Assembly: GCA_964654825.1 (NCBI GenBank)
Contig: CAZZKG010000085.1
Location: 1-11,617 of the forward strand
From: CAZZKG01 sp964654825
GTDB taxonomy: Bacteria > Gemmatimonadota > CAZMKB01
Direction: 5' to 3'
DNA length: 11,617 nucleotides
Both the position numbers and the translations under genes were made by a program. The notes below the pieces were generated by a model. It saw nothing but the letters and a program-made list of their open reading frames with translations. It was not told the DNA's origin and did no database searches. Below, one piece after another: positions 1-5,869 of the stretch. How positions within the stretch are numbered: the first letter of the stretch is position 1; each line of letters begins with the position of its first letter.

Positions 1-95
1 TAGGGAGAGACCTCCGAAGCGGACACGAAACCGTGTGAGATGATGAGTGATACCATAGTGAGGGATGAGCACAGTAAGAAAGAGTGCGGCCTCAT
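1..95 (-). CDS. possible start of a downstream gene (undecided)
   Basis: The 95 bases beyond the isomerase are open on the minus strand. An ATG at 95 overlaps the isomerase stop as ATGA and reads into a hydrophobic stretch (MRPHSFLLCSSLTMVSLIIS, then HGFVSASEVSP) that resembles a signal peptide. However, the other two minus frames are also open here. One of them offers a GTG at 74 (VLIPHYGITHHL...) lying 17 nt after a TGAGG Shine-Dalgarno-like sequence. An open frame of about 30 codons is not significant at this base composition, no proper ribosome site precedes the ATG, and no family is recognisable. The operon probably continues past the window edge, but which frame is used cannot be settled here. 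Confidence 0.2.
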   Translation of the reverse strand, partial: MRPHSFLLCSSLTMVSLIISHGFVSASEVSP

Positions 96-709
96 ATCTC
101 TACATCCGCGGTCAGCTGGTGTGTTTTTTCCACAGACGGTGAAAGATCCCTGAGAGCTGAAGAGATGAGATGAGCAAGGATCATGTGAGTGTCTTCGACC
201 TGCTGCATGTTGAACGAACCGACATGGAGGCTGTGACTCGCAAGCTTTTTAAGGAGGCCCCCGTCAAAGCCGGTCATCCCGATCGTGATCGCTCCGTGGA
301 GGTTTGCGGTCTCGATGGCCCTCAGCACATTCGGGGAATTCCCGCTGGCGCTGATACCGATAACTATGTCGCGTTCTTCGATCAAGGGCTCGAGCTGCAT
401 GGAGAAGATCTGTGAGTAGTCGCTGTCGTTGGCCCATGCCGTGATGAATGGAACACTGTCGGTCAGCGGGATCACCTTGAACGGCCTGCTGCCGTTGCCT
501 GTCGTCCCCTTTCCGAGATCACAGGTGAAGTGGGAAGCGGTCGACGCCGAGCCGCCGTTTCCGCAGATAAAGATCTTTCTGCCGAGCGCGCGGGCTTTTG
601 ACAGGAGATCGATGACCTCCTCGATACTGACGATGCTCACCAGAAACAGTGCTTCGGTCAGGCTGGTGAGGTATTCCCTGATGTAGCCGGTCTTCCCATT
701 CATGATCAC
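92..709 (-). CDS. gmhA: SIS-domain phosphoheptose (sedoheptulose-7-phosphate) isomerase
   Basis: Predicted cytoplasmic isomerase converting D-sedoheptulose 7-phosphate to D-glycero-D-manno-heptose 7-phosphate, the first step of nucleotide-heptose synthesis. The 205-residue length is normal for GmhA. The SIS sugar-phosphate loop is seen as CGNGGSASTASHF (49-61), and a second SIS motif as GISASGNSPNV (118-128). The C-terminal VEDTHMILAHLI (171-182) keeps the His expected at the catalytic position (H180). Where E. coli GmhA has HFAEEL with catalytic Glu65, this protein has HFTCDL, so Asp64 occupies that place; such variants occur in the wider SIS family and leave some doubt over exact substrate. 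The start is GTG at 709, 12 nt after a TGAGG that overlaps the kinase stop; ATG at 703 is the alternative. It lies 14 nt after the heptose kinase gene, which strongly supports a heptose role. Confidence 0.85.
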   Translation of the reverse strand: MIMNGKTGYIREYLTSLTEALFLVSIVSIEEVIDLLSKARALGRKIFICGNGGSASTASHFTCDLGKGTTGNGSRPFKVIPLTDSVPFITAWANDSDYSQIFSMQLEPLIEERDIVIGISASGNSPNVLRAIETANLHGAITIGMTGFDGGLLKKLASHSLHVGSFNMQQVEDTHMILAHLISSALRDLSPSVEKTHQLTADVEI

Positions 710-721
710 GCGAATCGTTTT

Positions 722-726
722 CCTCA
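722..726 (-). promoter_or_regulatory. Shine-Dalgarno fused to kinase stop, for isomerase start
   Basis: On the minus strand the kinase stop TGA is part of TGAGGA, a good anti-Shine-Dalgarno match. It lies 12 nt before the GTG at 709 and 18 nt before the ATG at 703. This favours the GTG start and suggests translational coupling between the two genes. Confidence 0.5.
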
Positions 727-1701
727 GCTTGCGATGTGGAAAATGATCGTCGAACCGTACTTCTCGAGCGAGAAGGAAAGCTCGGTGTAACCGGAGAGTG
801 CGTCTTTTACTTTCTCCTGGTTTTCCGGTTCACAGTAGAGCAGGAGAAACCCTCCGCCCCCGGCCCCGCAGATCTTGCCTCCCAGTGCACCGGCCTCGAG
901 AGCTTCCCGGTACATCCTGTCGATGTCTCCGTTGGAAATTGGTCCTGCGAGTTTTTTTTTCAGCTCCCAGCCTTCGTAGAGGATGGGGCCGATCTCATTC
1001 AGCTGCCCTGACTCCAGTGCCGACCTCGCCGCACCGGCGAGCATCTTGATGCTGTCGAGCGTCCCTCGCCTGTTGTTGGTGTGTTTCACCTGCTCTCTGA
1101 GAATCGGATCCGCCTGTCGGGTTTTGTTAGAGTAGAAGAGCATGAGTTTTTTTGCGAACGAATGCTTCACATCCGGCGAGAGCTCGACAGATCCGGTCTC
1201 CACGCTTCCGTTTTTATCGAATTGAATGTACCGGAGCCCCCCGTATGCCGCGATGTACTGGTCCTGTTTACCGATAGGTTTACCGATAGTCTCGATTTCT
1301 ATCTCGCAGGCCTCGGAAGCAATCCGGTCGGCAGGGATGGACTCGCCTTTGTACGCGTAAAGAGCGTTGAGCAGCCCGACGGTGACGGAGCTGGATGAGC
1401 CCAGCCCGGTGCCTTCGGAGGGGATGTCCGCCAGGGTGGTGATTTCGATTCCATCGAGGACCCCGGTTTTTCTCATGGATTCCCGTACGAGATCGTGTTT
1501 GATTTCGTCCACAGAGTCAACGATCTCCTTCCTGGAGTAATTTATGTAGATCCTGCGGTCGAACCGCTTTTTCACGATCACGTAGATATACTTGTCGATC
1601 GCGGAGCTCACGACGGCCCCGCCATCGCGCTCGTAGTATGATCGTATGTCGGTCCCGCCCCCGGCAAAGCTTATCCTGAGCGGTGTACGGGATATGATCA
1701 T
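724..1701 (-). CDS. hddA: GHMP-family kinase, D-glycero-alpha-D-manno-heptose 7-phosphate kinase type
   Basis: Predicted cytoplasmic sugar-1-kinase that phosphorylates D-glycero-D-manno-heptose 7-phosphate at the anomeric carbon to give the 1,7-bisphosphate, the second step of the GDP-heptose route. The 325-residue protein opens with ISRTPLRISFAGGGTD (3-18), the family's N-terminal signature. It has the ATP-binding loop PSEGTGLGSSSS (94-105), a KPIGKQDQYIAAYGG segment (141-155) and the C-terminal GHMP motif KICGAGGGGFLLL (276-288). The frame is open upstream to 1728, but that start would overlap the epimerase. The ATG at 1701 puts the conserved MIISRTP at the N-terminus and has a TGAGG 9 nt upstream, so I chose it. 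It sits 11 nt after the epimerase and 14 nt before the isomerase. Related GHMP kinases act on other sugars (for example fucose), but the adjacent isomerase points to heptose. Confidence 0.85.
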   Translation of the reverse strand: MIISRTPLRISFAGGGTDIRSYYERDGGAVVSSAIDKYIYVIVKKRFDRRIYINYSRKEIVDSVDEIKHDLVRESMRKTGVLDGIEITTLADIPSEGTGLGSSSSVTVGLLNALYAYKGESIPADRIASEACEIEIETIGKPIGKQDQYIAAYGGLRYIQFDKNGSVETGSVELSPDVKHSFAKKLMLFYSNKTRQADPILREQVKHTNNRRGTLDSIKMLAGAARSALESGQLNEIGPILYEGWELKKKLAGPISNGDIDRMYREALEAGALGGKICGAGGGGFLLLYCEPENQEKVKDALSGYTELSFSLEKYGSTIIFHIAS

Positions 1702-1710
1702 GGTGAATCG

Positions 1711-1715
1711 CCTCA
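1711..1715 (-). promoter_or_regulatory. Shine-Dalgarno fused to epimerase stop, for kinase start
   Basis: The epimerase stop TGA forms part of TGAGG, 9 nt before the ATG at 1701. This fixes the kinase start at 1701 rather than the longer open frame from 1728, and suggests coupled translation of the two genes. Confidence 0.55.
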
Positions 1716-2828
1716 GGTAACCGGGCACATGACCCGGGATCGTTTCATGGTTTCGTATGCTCCTGAGAGCGTGGATGATGCCTCCACGGAGTCCGATGCC
1801 TCGAGCCAGTCGAGGTAGTCGGCGACGCTTTTTTCGGGTGTGCGAACGGGTAAAAAGCCGAGGCCGCCGATCTTCGAGATGTCGGAGATAATGTGTCGCG
1901 TATCACCTCTCCTGTAGTAGTTGCCTGTCTCGACATGGATCCTGTTCCCCGAGACTTTCTCGACGATCGAGAGAAACTCCAGGACGGTATATGACCTGCC
2001 GCCTCCGACATTGAAGACTTCATAGTCTGCCCGGTTATCCGTGAGGGCGAGCATATTCGCGGTGACGACATCTTCGATGTTCACGTAATCGCGTTTTTGA
2101 TTGCCGTCCTCGAAGATGATCGCCGTCTCGCCGAAATATGAACTCAGGCAGAACACCCTGCAGATCCCTGAGTAGGCATTGTAAAAAGACTGTCTGGGTC
2201 CCTGGACGATCGAATAACGGAGAGCCGTCGTGGGGACCCGGTACTGTTTTGCGAGGTTCAAGGCGAGTGTTTCCTGGGTGTACTTGGAGATCGCATAGCT
2301 GTTGGCCGGATTCGTCTTTCGTTCATCCGAGGGGCACAGGGTGAGTGTCCTGTCGCAGGTCGGACAGGCATGCTCCCAGTTACCGTCTGCCAGCATGTCT
2401 CTCGATCGGGGCGGTGGATAGTATTCGCCGTGTTCGGGACAGCTGTACTTTCCTTCGCCGTACACGGCCTGGGAGGAAGCGACGACGATCTTCCGAACGG
2501 GGAGGTTTTTCTCTACTATTACCTCGTACATCAACGCAGTCCCCACCGCGTTGACGTGGTAGAATGTGCTGAAGTCGGTGAGGTAATCCTGGTACGCCGC
2601 GAAGTGGAAGACGGAAGAGACACCTTCCAGAGCTTCTTCCCATGCCCACCGATCCCTAACATCAGCACGGAGAAAATGGACGTCAGCGGGGAGATGATCA
2701 GGTTTTCCGGCGGGGTGGATTTTTGTATCAAGATTGTCGAGGATCCTGACCTCGTGACCCCTGTTACGAAGAGCCCGGGTAGTGTGAGAACCGATAAAAC
2801 CCGCCCCGCCGGTTACCAGTACAAACAT
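1713..2828 (-). CDS. NAD-dependent sugar epimerase/dehydratase (extended SDR) with Cys/His insert
   Basis: Predicted cytoplasmic extended short-chain dehydrogenase/reductase acting on a nucleotide sugar. The 371-residue protein begins with the NAD-binding TGGAGFIGSH (6-15). It carries HFAAYQDY (75-82), the VVASSQAVYG segment with candidate catalytic Ser (115-124), and the YAISK catalytic pair Tyr178/Lys182. Between them is an insert with C130-P-E-H133, C155-P-T-C158 and C165, which looks like a small metal-binding knuckle. From memory, inserts of this kind occur in a subfamily often annotated as dTDP-L-rhamnose 4-epimerase or simply NAD-dependent epimerase, so the substrate is not assigned. 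ATG at 2828 follows a G-rich but weak ribosome site (GGGGGAACTGGGA). It is the first gene after the promoter at 2930-2958 and is followed 11 nt later by the heptose kinase, so a role in tailoring the same glycan sugar is likely. Confidence 0.85.
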   Translation of the reverse strand: MFVLVTGGAGFIGSHTTRALRNRGHEVRILDNLDTKIHPAGKPDHLPADVHFLRADVRDRWAWEEALEGVSSVFHFAAYQDYLTDFSTFYHVNAVGTALMYEVIVEKNLPVRKIVVASSQAVYGEGKYSCPEHGEYYPPPRSRDMLADGNWEHACPTCDRTLTLCPSDERKTNPANSYAISKYTQETLALNLAKQYRVPTTALRYSIVQGPRQSFYNAYSGICRVFCLSSYFGETAIIFEDGNQKRDYVNIEDVVTANMLALTDNRADYEVFNVGGGRSYTVLEFLSIVEKVSGNRIHVETGNYYRRGDTRHIISDISKIGGLGFLPVRTPEKSVADYLDWLEASDSVEASSTLSGAYETMKRSRVMCPVT

Positions 2829-3185
2829 TCCCAGTTCCCCCGAGACCGGGTGTGTTGAACCCGACTAGGCCGTTCACCCGGAATGCGCAAAAAGCAGAAG
2901 TTTTATATACATTATCTTGACCTGTGTAAAAGATACAATACATCATATTGAATGTCAAGAAAAAGGTCTGTTTTATCACCCGATGGCGGCACACATTCCC
3001 CATCTGTCTGGCCGAGTCGTACGGAGTGAGAGCAGTGTCTCTTTCTTGAAAAGAGAATCGTCGTAAATTCCTCCCGATGTCGCGCTTTTTTCTTCAGAAT
3101 TTCCGTGTAATCTGGAAAAGGATTACTGTCACGGAAAACGGAAGAATCTCACGCAGAATTAAGATGCGGCACAATGAGGAGGGGG
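2829..3185. other. 357-nt intergenic gap between glycosyltransferase and epimerase
   Basis: No convincing gene lies here. The part near the epimerase (about 2890-2965) is AT-rich and holds a minus-strand promoter. The part near the glycosyltransferase end holds two possible hairpins. One is a perfect 7-bp stem TCTCTTT/AAAGAGA with a 5-nt loop at 3038-3056. The other is an imperfect stem at 3100-3137 (TTTCCGTG-TAATC pairing GATTA-CTGT-CACGGAAA, with a 4-nt bulge). Neither is followed by a T-tract in the direction of the glycosyltransferase transcript, so neither is a standard rho-independent terminator. Confidence 0.6.
2930..2958 (-). promoter_or_regulatory. sigma70-type promoter for the epimerase-kinase-isomerase run
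   Basis: On the minus strand a perfect -35 TTGACA (2958-2953) is followed after exactly 17 nt by TATCTT (2935-2930), a 4/6 match to the -10 consensus. Transcription would start near 2923, leaving a leader of about 95 nt before the epimerase ATG. The surrounding DNA is AT-rich compared with the flanking genes. Its position implies that the three sugar genes can be transcribed independently of the upstream glycosyltransferase. Confidence 0.6.
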
Positions 3186-4316
3186 TCAGCCCCGGAGTGT
3201 GTCGTAGACGGAGAGGAGAAGCTCTGACCTCTGATCCCAGGAATTATTCTCTGTCGAGAGGCTGCGGGCCCTCAGACCGAGTTCTTCTCTGAGCTGTTTT
3301 GTGTCGGCCAGGGTGAGAATGTGTTTGCTAAAACCCCGGGTGTCCTGCGGAGTAGAGAGGAGAGCGGCATCTTTCACGATTTTTCTCACCTCCCTGTAGT
3401 CTGAAGAGACAACCGGTTTCCCGCAAGCCAGGTACTCGAACAGCTTGACGGGACACCACCAGAAACCATATCGATCGATCGGCCCGAAATTTTCTCCTGA
3501 GAAGGGGGCGACGCAGATGTCAGAACCGGCGACGTATCGGGGTATATCATCCATGGCCACACTTCCGGTCAGGATGACATTTCGTAAGCCGGCTGCCTTC
3601 CGCTGAGCGTAATCGAACAGTGGGCCGTTTCCGACAAGGATGAACGTGATGTTTCTCCTTTGACTCAGGATGTACTCCGCCGTGTCCAGGATGGTCGGTA
3701 TCCCGTGCCATTGCCTGAACGAGCCGACGTAGGTGACCACGATTTCATCCTCCCCGATACCGTACTGCTTCCGGAAACGATCCCCCGCCTCGGGACAAAA
3801 CACTCCGGTGTCGACGCCGTTCGGGACGATGAAAACAGGTTTTTCGGTCAGGTTCCGGATGTGGTTCCGCAGAGTCTCCGTCTGGGTGATGATGGCCAGG
3901 CACTTTCGTGATTTCGAGGAGAGGATTTTTTCCTTCAGCGACCTCCATGTGCTTGTGGTGTGGAGACTGGTGAGGTCGTTGATCTCCAGCACGTACTTCC
4001 TGTCTCGGACGAAAAGGAGGTCGATGGGGTTGTACCGTAATCGTTCATGGACCACGTCGGTACCCGACAGCTCGCGCTGCATCAGTCGGAAGCTCTCACC
4101 GATTTTGAGGGGACTGAAGGTGCGGGAATCCGTCGAGGGGAAGGACAGCTCCACCATTCTGGGACAATTCTCTCGAACGACACCGGGGCTCCTGCCGGAG
4201 ATGCAGAGTGAGACATCCGCCTGTTGACTCAGTGCGCGGGAGATATTGAAGGGATGAGTAAAACCGGCGTTATTGTCGCATCTCTTAACCGCCAGTGCGA
4301 GGTAGGCGATTTTCAT
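3186..4316 (-). CDS. GT-B fold glycosyltransferase (GT4-like, 'glycosyltransferase family 1' domain)
   Basis: Predicted cytoplasmic or membrane-associated enzyme transferring a sugar from a nucleotide donor to a growing surface glycan; donor and acceptor are unknown. The 376-residue protein has an N-terminal Rossmann strand MKIAYLALAV and a HPFNISRAL segment (21-29). The linker PNGVD (165-169) precedes the donor-binding domain with VGSFRQWHG (197-205) and FILVGNGP (225-232). PVKLFEYLACGKPVVSS (289-305) contains the E-x7-E-type region that binds donor sugar-nucleotide in GT4 enzymes. The frame stays open upstream to 4391, but that N-terminus is low-complexity and unlike the family. The ATG at 4316 has AAAGGAT 9 nt upstream, so I use it. 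There is no transmembrane segment. It sits 146 nt after rmuC and upstream of the heptose-type genes, suggesting it may attach the sugar they make. Confidence 0.85.
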   Translation of the reverse strand: MKIAYLALAVKRCDNNAGFTHPFNISRALSQQADVSLCISGRSPGVVRENCPRMVELSFPSTDSRTFSPLKIGESFRLMQRELSGTDVVHERLRYNPIDLLFVRDRKYVLEINDLTSLHTTSTWRSLKEKILSSKSRKCLAIITQTETLRNHIRNLTEKPVFIVPNGVDTGVFCPEAGDRFRKQYGIGEDEIVVTYVGSFRQWHGIPTILDTAEYILSQRRNITFILVGNGPLFDYAQRKAAGLRNVILTGSVAMDDIPRYVAGSDICVAPFSGENFGPIDRYGFWWCPVKLFEYLACGKPVVSSDYREVRKIVKDAALLSTPQDTRGFSKHILTLADTKQLREELGLRARSLSTENNSWDQRSELLLSVYDTLRG

Positions 4317-4462
4317 AGACCCACATCCTTTACCGTCTCGTGATACAGAAGAGCCGGGCTGTCCGCTCTGCGATGAGGGGTGCTTTCCCACCGGCGTATC
4401 GGTCGCTGACTGTCCCGATTCTCACCCCGTGATGAAGACCTCGGAAATAGAACAGTGCCGCA

Positions 4463-5689
4463 TCAGTCTGCACGCGAATCGATCTCCTCAACGGCTTCGG
4501 TTCCGTTGCCGATCGCCGGTGTGTCCTGGTCCGTCTGCTGTTTTCTCAGGTCCTCGATCCGTTCCAGCTGCCGTTCTAGCTGGTTTCGGCGTGTGGTGGT
4601 CAGCTGGTTGAACTCCTTCTGCGTCTCTTCGATCCTTTTCCCCATCCGCTCCATCGATTGCACGAAGAGGTCATACTGCTTCTGGAACCCGCCGAGCAGT
4701 GAAAGAATTCGAGAGGCGGTCTTCTCGAGGTGGAAGTTGTCAACCGCCTGTCTGATAACGGCAAGGACGGCATAGAGGGTGATCGGAGAGCAGAGAATCA
4801 CCCTGTTCTTCATCGCATCGTCGATGATCGATCTGTCATGTTCGTTGATGAAGGAGTAGACCTGCTCGTTAGGGATAAAAACGATAACGTAGTCGATGGT
4901 GTTCTCTCCCGGGTTGATGTAGTCCCGACCCGTCACCTCCCGGATTCTCTCTCTCACATCCTGGATGAACCTGCGTTTGAATCTCTCCCTGTCGGTCTCG
5001 GACTCCTCTTCGAGGAAACGAAGGTAGTTGTCCAGTGGGAATTTCACGTCCATGTTCACCTTGAGGCCCCGGGGAAGGAGGAACGTGTAATCAGGGCGCG
5101 TGCTCGCCGTTTCGAGTGATTTCTGCTTATTGTAATTGACACCTTCGATGAAACCCGCAAGTTGCAGGACATCTTCGGCCATCCGCTCACCCCACTGGCC
5201 GCGGACCCTGGAGCTGCCGAGTGCCTCTCTGAGCCGGCTGGTGGTTTCCTGGAGCGTGGAGAGAGTCCGGGCGGTGGTTTTCAGGTTACTGGTGAGGGCA
5301 CCGAATTTGTTCTCCCTGTCTTTTTCGAAGCCGGTCACCATCTGCTGCACGTTCTGAAGGTCATGCTTGATCGCTTCGAGCGTCTGGTCAATGAGTTTTT
5401 TCTTCTCATCGAGCTCCCTCCCGCCGAGTTGCGTCTGTTTCGACAGGGTCTCGCCGGCGAGCTTGAGAAACTCCTCCGTGTTCCGCGACAGAGCTTCGAG
5501 GGACAGGGCGCCGAAGGAGTCCTTCATCCTGTCGATGATCGCTTCCAGGTCCTGCGCCCTCTGAGATTCGGATCGAAGGAGGAGTTCCTGCGCAAGCGTC
5601 TTCGCTTCGCGGCGGCGGACGAGGTGGAAGAGCAGAACAATCACAATGCCGGCGATGAGGCCCACCAGAAGAAATGCGACGTTTTCCAT
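4463..5689 (-). CDS. rmuC: DNA recombination protein RmuC
   Basis: RmuC-family protein, in E. coli linked to limiting recombination at inverted repeats and thought to be a nuclease; its biochemical activity is not well settled. The 408 residues start with one transmembrane helix (about 4-24, VAFLLVGLIAGIVIVLLFHL), followed by basic residues, so the body should face the cytoplasm. A long predicted coiled coil spans about 28-160. The conserved core begins at GQWGERMAEDVL (164-175) and contains RPDYTFLLPRGLKVNMDVKF, in which D200 and D214-V-K216 fit a PD-(D/E)xK nuclease arrangement. A second coiled region is near the C-terminus (about 340-390). ATG at 5689 has a strong AGGAGG ribosome site 4 nt upstream. 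Its neighbours are unrelated in function: a secreted protein 180 nt upstream and a glycosyltransferase 146 nt downstream. Confidence 0.92.
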   Translation of the reverse strand: MENVAFLLVGLIAGIVIVLLFHLVRRREAKTLAQELLLRSESQRAQDLEAIIDRMKDSFGALSLEALSRNTEEFLKLAGETLSKQTQLGGRELDEKKKLIDQTLEAIKHDLQNVQQMVTGFEKDRENKFGALTSNLKTTARTLSTLQETTSRLREALGSSRVRGQWGERMAEDVLQLAGFIEGVNYNKQKSLETASTRPDYTFLLPRGLKVNMDVKFPLDNYLRFLEEESETDRERFKRRFIQDVRERIREVTGRDYINPGENTIDYVIVFIPNEQVYSFINEHDRSIIDDAMKNRVILCSPITLYAVLAVIRQAVDNFHLEKTASRILSLLGGFQKQYDLFVQSMERMGKRIEETQKEFNQLTTTRRNQLERQLERIEDLRKQQTDQDTPAIGNGTEAVEEIDSRAD

Positions 5690-5722
5690 GTTTCCTCCTC
5701 CCTAAACATAGGGCCTCATCCC

Positions 5723-5744
5723 GTTTTTCGCAAAGGAGAAAAAC
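5723..5744. repeat. 7-bp perfect inverted repeat upstream of rmuC
   Basis: GTTTTTC (5723-5729) and GAAAAAC (5738-5744) form a perfect 7-bp stem with an 8-nt loop, 34 nt before the rmuC start on the minus strand. It could be a weak leader hairpin. It is AT-rich, and chance is possible. Confidence 0.35.
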
Positions 5745-5784
5745 TATGGAACAGGATGTCCACCGTGCGGAACGAATGTGGGAT

Positions 5785-5838
5785 GTACGACGGTACCGTC
5801 GTACGGGCCGTGGGGCTCCCGCGCGGGAGGAGGGGCCC
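5785..5838. repeat. tandem palindromes: 20-bp perfect palindrome plus nested GC-rich hairpin
   Basis: 5785-5804 is GTACGACGGT followed by its exact reverse complement, a perfect 20-bp palindrome with no spacer. Immediately next, 5805-5838 has GGGCC...GGCCC outer arms (5805-5809 with 5834-5838) around the perfect 14-bp palindrome CTCCCGCGCGGGAG (5816-5829). Both lie in the 180-nt gap between the secreted-protein gene and rmuC. No T-tract follows on the minus strand, so a standard intrinsic terminator is not supported. Candidate roles are a protein-binding site, a repeat-family element, or an RNA 3'-end stabiliser. Confidence 0.7.
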
Positions 5839-5869
5839 TAAATGGACCGGCTTGCATGCATGTCGCCTG

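Noticed and set aside
1702..1728. Longer heptose-kinase start at 1728
   Set aside because: It would overlap the epimerase and add nine residues before the conserved MIISRTP start. The ATG at 1701 has a well-placed TGAGG.
2764..3003. 79-codon minus-strand frame across the epimerase promoter and start
   Set aside because: It overlaps the promoter and the epimerase N-terminus in another frame, has no ribosome site and no family resemblance.
4317..4391. Longer glycosyltransferase start at 4391
   Set aside because: The extra 25 residues are Ser/Gly-rich and unlike the family, while the ATG at 4316 begins the first Rossmann strand and has AAAGGAT upstream.
5785..5838. Considered the double palindrome as an intrinsic terminator of the secreted-protein gene
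   Set aside because: No run of T follows either hairpin on the minus strand. Termination may still occur by other means, but the sequence does not show it.
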